Assembly: GCA_030609975.1 (NCBI GenBank)
Contig: JAUWSR010000024.1
Coordinates: 1 to 19,592, forward strand
Origin: Acidobacteriota bacterium
Lineage (GTDB): Bacteria > Acidobacteriota > Aminicenantia > Aminicenantales > Aminicenantaceae
Direction of reading: 5' to 3'
DNA: 19,592 nucleotides
Shown: positions 1 to 7,957 of the stretch, piece by piece
How the letters are laid out: every line of letters begins with the position of its first letter
Position numbering within the stretch: the first letter of the stretch is position 1
Notes under the pieces: model-generated
The model's database searches: none
The model's input: only the letters and a program-made list of their open reading frames with translations
What the model was told of the DNA's origin: nothing
Position numbers and translations under genes: made by a program

Positions 1-1
1 A

Positions 2-15
2 ATTCACTCGTGAAT
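2..15. repeat. Short perfect palindrome at window edge
   Basis: ATTCAC-TC-GTGAAT is a perfect 6-bp inverted repeat with a 2-nt centre, just downstream of the NRAMP-like gene's stop codon. There is no T-tract next to it on the minus strand within the window, so it is not a convincing terminator. It could be part of an operator for a gene beyond the edge. Confidence 0.25.
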
Positions 16-34
16 AATCCAGAGTAGATCATCT

Positions 35-1240
35 TTAGAGAAAAAGTCTGACGATATTCCAAATCCCAAGAGAAGATACGGTCAGGATGATGAGAATGCC
101 CAAGACGTTTTGTTTCCAGGTGTTGGCCAGGATACCCATCTTAGTCCGGTTGTTGAGGACGACCAGCAAAAAGATGGAAGCGACCGGCAGGATGATGCCG
201 TTAGCCACCTGGGCGAAGATGATCACCGACAGAGGATTGAGATCGAACAGGGAGACCAGCAAACCGATACCTATGATCCCCAACCAAACCGCTCGAAATC
301 TCCCCGAATCGTGACCTTTTTCCCATCCCAGTATGCCCGAGGAAGCAAAGGCGGCAGCATAGGGTGCGGTAATAGCAGAGCTCATCCCTGCCGTAAAAAA
401 TCCCAGGCCGAATAAGATCGTTGTCAGGGGGCCGAACAGTGGCTTCAACTGCTGAGCCAGGTGCACCCCTTCTTCTACGGGGAGTCCTTGTGCAAAAAAG
501 GCCATCGCCGAGGTCACGACGATGGAGGTCGAGATCAGGCCTCCCAATCCCACGGAAACAAAAAGATCTTTCTTGACTGCGGGTAGATCAGCAGGAGTCC
601 GCCATTTTTGTTTGACCGCAGAGGAGTGGAGAAAAAGATTGTAAGGGACAACGGTCGTACCGACCAAGGCCAGCACCAGCATGAGTGATTTATCCGGCAG
701 CGTCGGGATGAATCCCTTCAGAATTGCGGCCATATCAGGTTTGATAATGACCAAGGTGGTTAGAAAGGAGAGACTCATTAAAAATACCAGGGCCACCAAA
801 GTCTTCTCTACGATTCGGTATTTTTTTCGACTGAGGATAAATACGGCGGCTCCGGATATCAGCAAAACCCAAACCTTTTTCGAAACGTCGCTGACTAGCT
901 CAAGACCCATGGCCCCACCGGTGATATTGCCGGCTTCGTAGGCGGCGCAGCCAAATGTGATAGCAGAGAGAGTGAGGATGGCAAACAGTGTGCGGGTCAA
1001 AGCTTTTTGAGGAAATTCTCGAAGTGCTTGTCCCAGATCGTGGCCGGAACTCAAGCTTAGACGGCCAGTCATCTCCTGAAGGATGATGGTGGTGACGGTG
1101 GCAAATAACAGGGCATAGAGCAGAGCGTACCCGAATCTGGCTCCTGCCAGCGAGCACGAGGTAACGGTTCCCGGTCCGATAAAAGCGGCCGTTACTAAAA
1201 AACCAGGCCCGAAGGAGGTGCGCTTAGTCTTTTTTACCAT
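35..1240 (-). CDS. NRAMP-family transporter lacking the metal-binding motifs
   Basis: A 401-aa polytopic inner-membrane protein of the NRAMP (SLC11) family, LeuT fold, about 11 hydrophobic segments. The family start GPGFLVTAAFIGPG is at residues 11-24, and the TM6 region ends in NLFLHSS (201-207). Canonical NRAMP metal transporters carry DPGN in TM1 and MPH in TM6. Here the equivalents are GPGT (22-25) and VPY (198-200), so the Asp, Asn and Met metal ligands are all missing. I chose the ATG at 1240: it follows a GGTGGAGG Shine-Dalgarno stretch, gives a family-length protein, and overlaps the end of hyuB by only 17 bp. The frame is open upstream to 1510, but that would lie entirely inside hyuB. 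It is the third gene of a hyuA-hyuB-transporter operon. Family membership is clear. The substrate is unknown and probably not Mn2+ or Fe2+. By analogy with Bacillus subtilis ycsG beside the 5-oxoprolinase genes, I infer an organic substrate linked to HyuAB. Confidence 0.88.
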   Translation of the reverse strand: MVKKTKRTSFGPGFLVTAAFIGPGTVTSCSLAGARFGYALLYALLFATVTTIILQEMTGRLSLSSGHDLGQALREFPQKALTRTLFAILTLSAITFGCAAYEAGNITGGAMGLELVSDVSKKVWVLLISGAAVFILSRKKYRIVEKTLVALVFLMSLSFLTTLVIIKPDMAAILKGFIPTLPDKSLMLVLALVGTTVVPYNLFLHSSAVKQKWRTPADLPAVKKDLFVSVGLGGLISTSIVVTSAMAFFAQGLPVEEGVHLAQQLKPLFGPLTTILFGLGFFTAGMSSAITAPYAAAFASSGILGWEKGHDSGRFRAVWLGIIGIGLLVSLFDLNPLSVIIFAQVANGIILPVASIFLLVVLNNRTKMGILANTWKQNVLGILIILTVSSLGIWNIVRLFL

Positions 1241-2789
1241 AACCTCCACCGCCAGGAGTCTCGATACGCAGGATATCTCCCGATTGAACCCTAAAATTCG
1301 CTTTTGAACCCAGAACTGTTTTTTTCCCTTTGGATATAAGCAGGTTTCGGCCCTTTTTGCCGGGTTCCCCTCCCTGGAGGCCATAGGGAGGATAACGTCG
1401 CCTCTCTGACATGATGGAGACCTGAGTGGGCACGAGGAATTCGAACTCACGAATGAGTCCTGCACCGCCTTTGTGGCGGCCTTTACCGCCTGAGCGGGGG
1501 CGCAGTGCATAGGAATTGACTCGAAGCGGAAGATAATTTTCCAAAGCCTCGAGGGGCGTGTTGAGCGAGTTTGTCATATGTGTGTGGATTCCACTGAGGC
1601 CTGGTCTTTCCCGGCTGGCTCCCATTCCTCCCCCGATGGTTTCATAATAGGCAAAATTCGAATTTCGCTCAGGGTCGAATCCTCCAAACGTGACATTGTT
1701 CATGGTTCCTGAACTTGCTGCCGGGATAAGCTCGGGCACCGCCTGAGAGAGGGCTCCCAGGATAACGTCTACGATCCTCTGGGAGGTTTCCACATTACCG
1801 GCGGCCGTAGGAGCGGGGAAGCGGGAATTCAACACTGACCCTTTGGGAACAGTGAGCGTCAGGGGACGCATCAGACCTGTGTTAAAGGGGATATCCTCTG
1901 TTACCAGGGAACGAAAGACATAAAGCGCCGCCGACAGGGTTATAGCATAATTGGCATTCACGCCTCCCTCGACCTGAGGATCGCTGGAGCTGAAATCAAG
2001 GTGGACGCGGTCTCCTTTTATGGTAATTTCCACTCCGATTCGAATGGAGAAGGTGTTTAAGCCATCATCGTCGAGATAATCTGTAAAGCTGTAGGTTCCA
2101 TCCGGGATCGTCTTTAGTGTCGCTCTGAGAACCCGCTCGGCATAATCCTGAATGAGGCCGGCATGCAGCTGTATTTTTTTTAGTCCGTACTTTTTGGTCA
2201 CTTCTTCGAGCCGCATTTTACCTTTGTGGTTAGCGGCAATCTGAGCCATCAGATCTCCTTTCCGCTCTTCGGGAGTCCGGACATTGGCCAAAAGCAATGA
2301 GAGAAAATCCTCATTCAGCTGCCCTTTGCGGATGATCTTGCTGGGAGGTATGATAATGCCTTCTTGAAAGATCTCTGTTGCCAAGGGCATTGAGCCGGGG
2401 CTCATCCCCCCGACATCGGAATGGTGAGCGCGGTTAGCCACCAGGAACTGAAGTTTTTTCTTAACAAAAACCGGGGATACGCAGGTTATATCGGGCAGAT
2501 GCGTCCCCCCACGATAGGGATCGTTCAATATGATGAGGTCTCCGTCTTCCAGCTCAGAGGATTCCAAGGCGGCATGGACCGAAAGCGGCATCGCTCCCAG
2601 ATGCACGGGGATGTGAGAGCCTTGGGCGAAGGTTTCTGCCTTATGGTTGAACAGAGCACAGGAAAAATCACGCCTTTCCTTGATGTTGGGCGAAAGGGAG
2701 GTTCGCTCCAAGACCGCACCCATCTCCTCGGATATGGAGGTGAAGATGTTCTTGAACAATTCCAATTCGATCGCATCATATTTCGCCAT
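1224..2789 (-). CDS. hyuB: Hydantoinase B / oxoprolinase beta-type subunit
   Basis: 521 aa, about the usual length for a stand-alone HyuB subunit. The single HyuB domain (Pfam Hydantoinase_B) spans nearly the whole protein. Visible family motifs are SHIPVHLGAM (58-67), NDPYRGGTHLPD (89-100), NRAHHSDVGG (119-128) with its conserved His pair, and a C-terminal glycine-rich GGGGYG (513-518). With HyuA it should form a cytoplasmic complex that hydrolyses a cyclic amide (hydantoin, 5-oxoproline or similar) using ATP. Related complexes carboxylate ketones, and sequence alone does not settle the substrate. The start ATG lies 4 bp downstream of the hyuA stop, with a weak AGGAC Shine-Dalgarno, which suggests translational coupling. 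Its 3' end overlaps the transporter start. No frameshift or missing block is seen. Confidence 0.94.
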   Translation of the reverse strand: MAKYDAIELELFKNIFTSISEEMGAVLERTSLSPNIKERRDFSCALFNHKAETFAQGSHIPVHLGAMPLSVHAALESSELEDGDLIILNDPYRGGTHLPDITCVSPVFVKKKLQFLVANRAHHSDVGGMSPGSMPLATEIFQEGIIIPPSKIIRKGQLNEDFLSLLLANVRTPEERKGDLMAQIAANHKGKMRLEEVTKKYGLKKIQLHAGLIQDYAERVLRATLKTIPDGTYSFTDYLDDDGLNTFSIRIGVEITIKGDRVHLDFSSSDPQVEGGVNANYAITLSAALYVFRSLVTEDIPFNTGLMRPLTLTVPKGSVLNSRFPAPTAAGNVETSQRIVDVILGALSQAVPELIPAASSGTMNNVTFGGFDPERNSNFAYYETIGGGMGASRERPGLSGIHTHMTNSLNTPLEALENYLPLRVNSYALRPRSGGKGRHKGGAGLIREFEFLVPTQVSIMSERRRYPPYGLQGGEPGKKGRNLLISKGKKTVLGSKANFRVQSGDILRIETPGGGGYGKKD

Positions 2790-2793
2790 CCGT

Positions 2794-4782
2794 CTATCGG
2801 GTCCTTTGTAGAATGAGATTCAAATAGTCGTCTACACGCAGGCTATGGTGGGGTGGGAGGAAGGTGGTTGATTCCAGGTCCACCACCAACGCCGGGCCGG
2901 GGATCACATTCCCTGGACATAGGAGGGCGCGTTTATAGACTTGAGCCTTGAATTCTTTTCCCTGAAAATAGAGGGATTGGGATTTTAGGTGAGCATGATT
3001 AGGATTTGTATCACTCAAAGGCCATTTTTTAAGCCGGATCTTGTGTGTGATACCTGTGGCTTTCACACGGAGGTTTACTATCTCCACCGGCTGGTGGGGC
3101 TGCTGATACGAGTAGAGCTGCTGGTGCCGCTTGTGAAAAAGAGAGATGTGGGCTGTATCTCCCTGGAAGGGAACCGTGATCTCGTAGGATTGACCTTGGT
3201 ATCTGAGGTCGAGAGATCGTTCAATACGTATATCCTCGGGTGAAAATCCCTCTTGCGACATATCTTTGATCCCCTGTTGGCTCAGTTTTTGGAAGATCCG
3301 ATCCAGCCTGCTGAGACGGATCTTATTCTCGGTTGTGAGGATGGATTGAGAGTAATCGCGGATGGAATCAGACAGCAACAGCCCCAATGCGGATAGAACC
3401 CCCGCATTTTTGGGAACGATCACTGTTGTCAGATTCAGGTGGGAGGCCATTTCTGCAGCGTGCATCCCTCCCGCACCTCCGAAGGAAAATAAGGCAAAGT
3501 TTCTCGGATCAATGCCGCGTTCGATGGAAATAACACGGATGGCTTTTTCCATGTTAGCATTGGCGATCTGTATGATTCCGGCAGCGCTGGCTTCCACGGA
3601 TTTGCCCATTTGTCGGGCTAAAACTGCGATCGTTTTTCTGCTTCGCTCAGGATGGAGCCGCATGTTCCCGCCTAAAAAGTATTCTGGAACCAACCGCCCC
3701 AAAACAAGATTGGCGTCGGTGACTGTGGCATGGCTGCCCCGGCCGTAGCATGCCGGGCCGGGATCTGCGCCTGCACTCTGGGGACCCACCCTTAAAGATC
3801 CACCTCCGTCGAGATAGGCAAGGGAGCCTCCTCCCGCTCCTACAGTATGGATATCGATGATAGGAAGACGAATGGGGAATTCTCCGATGGCACTCTCATT
3901 TGTCCGCTGGATGCGGTTGTCTACCAGCGACACATCAGAAGACGTGCCACCCATATCGAAAGTGATGATCTTCTTGAAGCCTGCCGCTTTAGCTAAACGA
4001 AAGGAGGCGACCACTCCCCCGGCAGGTCCGGAGAGGGCGGTGCGGAGCGGTTCTGTACGTGCTGTGGCGGGGGAAATATATCCCTCATTCGACTGCATTA
4101 TGCGCAGTTCCGCTCTTTTCAGCTTGGATTCCAAATTTTCCAGATAGCTGCTGATAACTGGCATTAGATATGCATTGACGGCCGTCACGGTCGTACGTTC
4201 GAATTCGCGGTACTCGGGAAGGATCTGATGGGAGGCGGTAACCAGGGGAAAGTGCCTTTTCAGCACCTTGAAGATTTTCACCTCATTCTCCGGATTGATG
4301 TAGGCATTGATCAGGCATATTGCTACGGCCTCGATCTTATGCTTTTTTAGTTTGGTGATGATATTCTTAAGGTTCGCCTCCGACACCTTTATAAATGCCT
4401 GGCCCGATGCCGAGACACGCTCTTTTACGCCGAAAGAAAAGCGGCGGGGGAGCAGAGGAATGCGGGTTTCTCCCTGAAGACTGTAAAGCTGCCTGCGCGT
4501 CTGACGTCCGATAAAAAGGACATCTTCAAAACCAGCCGTAGTGATAAGGGCGATCCTTCCACCTTTTTTTTCTAAAAGCGCGTTCGTGGCTACAGTGGTC
4601 CCATGAATGATCAAAGTGTGGGCGTCGAGCGTGCGTCCTTTGTTTAGACCGGCGAGTATTGCAGCGGCCGGGTTTTGGGGCGTGGATGGGAGTTTTTGGA
4701 TCGAGATATGTCCCTTTTCATAATAAACAAAGTCTGTGAAGGTGCCTCCGGTATCGATCCCGATGCGCGAATCTTTGTACAT
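2794..4782 (-). CDS. hyuA: Hydantoinase A / oxoprolinase alpha-type subunit
   Basis: 662 aa, full length for HyuA. The N-terminal Hydant_A_N domain (about 5-180) opens with the actin-like ATPase motif IDTGGTFTD (9-17). The central Hydantoinase_A domain (about 200-490) contains ALSGPAGGVVAS (249-260), FDMGGTSSDVSLV (275-287) and GADPGPACYGRGS (338-350). The C-terminal beta-rich part ends near 660. This subunit binds ATP and activates the cyclic amide for cleavage by HyuB. It is the first gene of the operon. No good Shine-Dalgarno precedes the ATG, while a TTGACA-N16-TATACA promoter ends only 10 bp upstream, so the mRNA may be leaderless. The absence of lactam-specific or biotin-carrier genes leaves hydantoin, N-methylhydantoin, 5-oxoproline and acetone/acetophenone-carboxylase-like roles open. 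A pure amidohydrolase is the simplest reading. Confidence 0.94.
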   Translation of the reverse strand: MYKDSRIGIDTGGTFTDFVYYEKGHISIQKLPSTPQNPAAAILAGLNKGRTLDAHTLIIHGTTVATNALLEKKGGRIALITTAGFEDVLFIGRQTRRQLYSLQGETRIPLLPRRFSFGVKERVSASGQAFIKVSEANLKNIITKLKKHKIEAVAICLINAYINPENEVKIFKVLKRHFPLVTASHQILPEYREFERTTVTAVNAYLMPVISSYLENLESKLKRAELRIMQSNEGYISPATARTEPLRTALSGPAGGVVASFRLAKAAGFKKIITFDMGGTSSDVSLVDNRIQRTNESAIGEFPIRLPIIDIHTVGAGGGSLAYLDGGGSLRVGPQSAGADPGPACYGRGSHATVTDANLVLGRLVPEYFLGGNMRLHPERSRKTIAVLARQMGKSVEASAAGIIQIANANMEKAIRVISIERGIDPRNFALFSFGGAGGMHAAEMASHLNLTTVIVPKNAGVLSALGLLLSDSIRDYSQSILTTENKIRLSRLDRIFQKLSQQGIKDMSQEGFSPEDIRIERSLDLRYQGQSYEITVPFQGDTAHISLFHKRHQQLYSYQQPHQPVEIVNLRVKATGITHKIRLKKWPLSDTNPNHAHLKSQSLYFQGKEFKAQVYKRALLCPGNVIPGPALVVDLESTTFLPPHHSLRVDDYLNLILQRTR

Positions 4783-4792
4783 GAGAGCTCAA

Positions 4793-4820
4793 TGTATATG
4801 TTTGGCTCTAGGGATGTCAA
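4793..4820 (-). promoter_or_regulatory. Probable sigma-70 promoter of hyuA
   Basis: On the minus strand TTGACA (4820-4815) is followed after 16 bp by TATACA (4798-4793). The expected start of transcription is near 4786, only about 4 nt before the hyuA ATG at 4782. The perfect -35 and 5/6 -10 make this a good candidate. The short leader agrees with the lack of a ribosome binding site at hyuA. Confidence 0.6.
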
Positions 4821-4850
4821 GAATCCTAACCCCAATGTCTCATCTCTAGC

Positions 4851-4877
4851 GGTGAGAAGAACAGCTGAAATCTCACC
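4851..4877. promoter_or_regulatory. Inverted repeat between hyuA and pseudopilin gene
   Basis: GGTGAGA (4851-4857) and TCTCACC (4871-4877) are perfect 7-bp inverted arms around a 13-nt spacer that itself contains CAGCTG. The element lies about 30 bp upstream of the hyuA -35 box, and no T-run follows on either strand, so it looks more like a regulator binding site than a terminator. No regulator gene is adjacent. Confidence 0.35.
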
Positions 4878-4953
4878 CTGTAAATTGCCCGTCTCAGGGG
4901 ATTGTCAGAATGGCATACTTTTGTCAGTATACATGTGTTTTAAAAGGAGACAT

Positions 4954-4977
4954 ATGCAGTGTTTTTTTTGGGGTTGA
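4954..4977 (+). CDS. Seven-codon mini-ORF ahead of pseudopilin gene
   Basis: ATG at 4954 is preceded by AAAAGGAG (4942-4949, 4-nt spacing), the best ribosome binding site in this intergenic region. It encodes MQCFFWG and stops with TGA at 4975-4977, three bases before the pseudopilin ATG at 4981 and in the same reading frame. It contains a run of eight T. It may be a translated leader that delivers ribosomes to the pilin start, or the relic of a start codon cut off by a TGA. Whether it is translated is not shown by sequence alone. Confidence 0.35.
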   Translation: MQCFFWG

Positions 4978-4980
4978 GAC

Positions 4981-5460
4981 ATGTTGCGCATTAACGACAA
5001 GATGAGAAGATGCCGCGCTTTCACGCTGATCGAGTTGTTGTTGATCGTTGCTATCCTGGGAACCTTGTTGGCACTGGCTATCCCCAACTTTATCACAATG
5101 CTCCATAAATCCATGATCAAGGCAGCTTGTGCAGACATTAAAATGATCGCCCAGAAACTGGATGATCATCTGATGGATTACGGCATTTTGCCTGAGGATT
5201 TCTCTCAAATCACAGGTATTCGGAAGACAGATCCCTGGGGAAATCCCTATCAGTATATGATTATTTTGGGTAAGGATAAAAATGAAATCCGGGGAAAGTG
5301 GCGGAAGGACCGGTTCCTGGTCCCTTTGAACTATGATTTCGACCTTTACAGTATGGGCAAAGATGGCATAAGCCAGGCTCCCCTGACCGCCAAAGCTTCC
5401 CATGATGATGTGATTCGTGCCAACAATGGGGATTATGTGGGGATCGCCTCTAAGTATTGA
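4981..5460 (+). CDS. GspG-like pseudopilin (type II secretion/type IV pilus family)
   Basis: 159 aa. A short basic leader (residues 1-13) precedes the prepilin peptidase and methylation motif FTLIE (14-18, Glu5 of the mature protein), then a hydrophobic N-terminal helix to about residue 35. The body shows GspG-type features: DPWGNPYQY (84-92) and DFDLYSMGKDG (119-129), the latter resembling the C-terminal calcium-site region of major pseudopilins. The residue before the cleavage site is Ala13 rather than the usual Gly, which prepilin peptidases tolerate less well. ATG at 4981 is used, with a weak GGGG upstream. ATG at 5002 would also leave a functional leader. It is the first sizeable gene of the plus-strand chain that continues with the HD-GYP gene 12 bp later. 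No other secretion or pilus gene is in the window, so whether it belongs to a full machine is unknown. Confidence 0.85.
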   Translation: MLRINDKMRRCRAFTLIELLLIVAILGTLLALAIPNFITMLHKSMIKAACADIKMIAQKLDDHLMDYGILPEDFSQITGIRKTDPWGNPYQYMIILGKDKNEIRGKWRKDRFLVPLNYDFDLYSMGKDGISQAPLTAKASHDDVIRANNGDYVGIASKY

Positions 5461-5472
5461 TCGAGATGCCAA

Positions 5473-7578
5473 GTGAGGATTCAATTAGATTTCCTGCGCA
5501 GTAAGGTTGCCCAACGGATAGCTTTACTTTTTATCCTGTGTGCCTTGATTCCTATCATCGCTCTTTCTGTTTTGTCTTTTCGTCAAGTTACCCAACATCT
5601 GCATCAACAGTCACAAGAACGGCTTTTTCAATCGAACAAGTCTATGGGGATGGCCATATATGAGCGCTTGCTGATCCTCGAGGCTGAGATGGCCTTTATA
5701 TCAACACAGATCAGAGTAAATCCCCATGTCAATCTGGACCGTTATTTCCAGAATTTCAGCACACGTCTCGAAAGAAAATTCAGGGGATTATGGCTTGTAC
5801 CGGAACAATCTTCCACTTCCATCCTGCTGGGGGAGGGCCAGCCTCCTGAATTGACAGAACAGGAATATCAACACCTTCGATCGGGCGAAACCATCATGTT
5901 TTATATGCTCTTACCCCGACATTCTGCAAGGATCTTCATGGCGATTAAAATGACCTTGCCGGAATTTCCATCTTCCTATTTTGCTGCTGAGCTCGATCCT
6001 GATTTCTTGTGGAGCATGGGCTATGAAGAGGCTTTGCCATATTGGGCGGAATTTTCTGTATATGACCATGAAAATAAGCTTCTATTCTCTTCTCTTCCCC
6101 AAGACTCTCTCTGGGCAGATCTCCCCGATCCCGTTCGACCGCTTGGTGATTCCGGTTCGTTTGGATGGTCATATCAAGGAGATACGTATTTAGCAAGTTT
6201 CCGAGATCTTTTTATTCAAAGCCAGTTTTATGCATCAAGGTGGACACTGGTATTGAGTGAAACGAATTCATACATTCAGGAACCGGTGGGCAATTTCAAA
6301 AAGACTTTTCTACTTGTAATTTTGCTTTCCTTCTGGGTGGTCCTGCTTCTCAGTTTCAGTCAGATCCGTCGCAGTTTGGTGCCTTTAGTGAAATTGAAGG
6401 AAGGGGCACAACGAATCTCCCAAAGGGACTTCGAGACTCGGATTATCGTGAACAGCGGAGATGAATTTGAAGAGGTGGCAGAGGCTTTTAATGACATGTC
6501 TGTGACTTTGGGGAGACAATTCAAAGCGTTAAAGATGATGTCGACTATAGATCGGGCGGTTCTTTCTTCCATGGACGCTGGAGAGATAGTGGAATCCCTA
6601 CTTACCCAGATCCACAACATCTGCCCGTGTCAAGGTGTCTGCGTGGCGATGCTGGAGCCTACGGACAAAATGACCGGTGACCTCTATTTTAGAATGGTCG
6701 GAGAATCTCAAATTACTCAAATGGCGGAGATCGAACTTTTGCCCCATGATCTCAAGCTTCTTCAAGAGCAGAAAGACCATGTTTATGTAGCTGGTAGCTC
6801 TCTCTCTCCTTCATTTCTTTTGCCTCAGGTTTTATCCGAATTGAAATATTTCTTTATTTCCCCTGTGTTTCTAAAGAACAAGCCGGCTGCCATTTTATCC
6901 CTTGGTTTTTACGAAAAACCTCTGCTTACTCAGGATGAAAAGAGCAACATCAGACAGCTTGCGGAGCAGGTGGGGGTTGCCCTGTCAAATGCCCGTTTGC
7001 TTAATGAGCTACAAGATTTTAATTTTGGAACTCTTACCGCTCTGGCACGGGCTATTGACGCTAAATCTCCCTGGACAGCAGGCCATTCCGAACGCGTGAC
7101 GGAATTCGCCTCAAAAATAGCTAGAACTTTAGCTCTTTCTCAAAAACAGCTGGATGTGATCCAAAGGGGAGGACTCTTGCATGATATCGGCAAATTGGGT
7201 ATTCCTAATCAGATCTTAGATAAGCCTGCCAAGCTGACTCCTGAAGAATTTCAGATCGTACAAACTCATACCACACTAGGAGCCCGGATCCTGGAGCCGA
7301 TTGCCGCCTACTCTGATATCGTGCACATCGTTTTAGAGCACCATGAGAATTTTGATGGGAGCGGTTATCCAGCGGGTCTCAAAGGAAAAAATATCAGCCT
7401 TTACAGTCGGATATTCGCTGTGGCGGATAACTTTGATGCACTTACAAATGATCGTCCCTACCGGCGTGGCTTAGAACTTGGAGAGGCAATTCAATTGATC
7501 AAATGTCAATCCGGCAAGAAATTCGACCCCATGATTGTGGATGCTTTCTTGCGCGTCACCGAGATAATGGGAGAATGA
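5473..7578 (+). CDS. Membrane HAMP-GAF-HD-GYP protein, predicted c-di-GMP phosphodiesterase
   Basis: 701 aa. TM1 is at about 16-36, followed by an extracytoplasmic sensing region of about 240 residues and TM2 at about 278-297. Then come HAMP (298-350), a GAF-like domain (about 360-510) and HD-GYP (515-701). The HD-GYP metal and catalytic residues are all visible: H538, H570-D571 within HDIGK, H599, H623-H624 and D652, with DGSGYP at 628-633. It should hydrolyse cyclic di-GMP at the inner membrane in response to an external signal. The start is GTG at 5473; the frame is closed by the pseudopilin stop 12 bp upstream, so little alternative exists, and the Shine-Dalgarno is weak. The next gene follows after one base, so the chain is almost certainly one transcript. 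The sensor region has no recognisable named domain by eye, though its length suits a dCACHE or similar fold. Confidence 0.92.
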   Translation: MRIQLDFLRSKVAQRIALLFILCALIPIIALSVLSFRQVTQHLHQQSQERLFQSNKSMGMAIYERLLILEAEMAFISTQIRVNPHVNLDRYFQNFSTRLERKFRGLWLVPEQSSTSILLGEGQPPELTEQEYQHLRSGETIMFYMLLPRHSARIFMAIKMTLPEFPSSYFAAELDPDFLWSMGYEEALPYWAEFSVYDHENKLLFSSLPQDSLWADLPDPVRPLGDSGSFGWSYQGDTYLASFRDLFIQSQFYASRWTLVLSETNSYIQEPVGNFKKTFLLVILLSFWVVLLLSFSQIRRSLVPLVKLKEGAQRISQRDFETRIIVNSGDEFEEVAEAFNDMSVTLGRQFKALKMMSTIDRAVLSSMDAGEIVESLLTQIHNICPCQGVCVAMLEPTDKMTGDLYFRMVGESQITQMAEIELLPHDLKLLQEQKDHVYVAGSSLSPSFLLPQVLSELKYFFISPVFLKNKPAAILSLGFYEKPLLTQDEKSNIRQLAEQVGVALSNARLLNELQDFNFGTLTALARAIDAKSPWTAGHSERVTEFASKIARTLALSQKQLDVIQRGGLLHDIGKLGIPNQILDKPAKLTPEEFQIVQTHTTLGARILEPIAAYSDIVHIVLEHHENFDGSGYPAGLKGKNISLYSRIFAVADNFDALTNDRPYRRGLELGEAIQLIKCQSGKKFDPMIVDAFLRVTEIMGE

Positions 7579-7579
7579 G

Positions 7580-7957
7580 ATGAACAATCACAAAATGTCC
7601 CAGGTTCTATTGTTGCTTATAATTTTAGCGGCAAGTTCCTGTGTATCACAAACCCAGCTTCCTGATAAGTTGCTGGGAACTTGGAGGACTGAGGCGATAG
7701 AGTACCAGAATACTTTTTTTGAAATAAGATCAGGCCTGCTTGTCCTAGGCGGAATGACTGGCGAGGTTCAGAATTATACGATCTCCAAAGTGGAAAGAAA
7801 AAAGTTGCGTGATGAAGAGTGGGTCCTTTATACTGTCATTTACCAAAATGACAGCCTGCAAAAATTTGAGTTTCCCTTCTATTTCAGCCAGGCGAAAAAT
7901 GGCGTTATCGTGTTTAAGAACCAGGAAAATTTAGTTTGGAAGAAAGAAATTCAATAA
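7580..7957 (+). CDS. Small putative lipoprotein with lipocalin-like GxW start
   Basis: 125 aa, function not recognised. The N-terminus has a positively charged start and a hydrophobic stretch (about 8-20) ending ASSC with Cys21. This is an acceptable though not ideal lipobox because the -3 residue is Ala. After it comes KLLGTW (30-35), a GxW pattern often seen at the start of small lipocalin-like beta barrels, and the remainder is beta-rich with alternating polar and hydrophobic residues and no further cysteines. ATG at 7580 has a good GGGAGA Shine-Dalgarno located inside the end of the HD-GYP gene, one base after its stop. The glycosyltransferase frame starts within its 3' end. An envelope lipoprotein assisting the neighbouring sensor or surface polysaccharide is a guess from position only. 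Confidence 0.72.
   Translation: MNNHKMSQVLLLLIILAASSCVSQTQLPDKLLGTWRTEAIEYQNTFFEIRSGLLVLGGMTGEVQNYTISKVERKKLRDEEWVLYTVIYQNDSLQKFEFPFYFSQAKNGVIVFKNQENLVWKKEIQ

Noticed and set aside
1241..1510. Upstream in-frame extension of the NRAMP-like ORF to 491 aa
   Set aside because: The extra 90 residues lie wholly within hyuB in another frame, have no NRAMP similarity, and the ATG at 1240 has a clear Shine-Dalgarno and gives normal family length.
2421..2816. 131-aa plus-strand ORF inside hyuB
   Set aside because: Antisense shadow of a well-conserved HyuB coding region.
4902..4933. Promoter for the pseudopilin chain (TTGTCA ... TATACA)
   Set aside because: The spacer is 20 bp for TATACA, and at 17 bp the hexamer is poor. 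I could not find a convincing promoter, though one must lie in or near this gap.
4675..4977. 100-aa plus-strand ORF running up to the pseudopilin
   Set aside because: Most of it is antisense to the start of hyuA and has no domain features. Only its last seven codons, from ATG 4954 with a Shine-Dalgarno, are worth noting.
4924..5484. 186-aa minus-strand ORF opposite the pseudopilin gene
   Set aside because: The plus strand encodes an unmistakable FTLIE pseudopilin. The reverse frame has no recognisable features and is a shadow.
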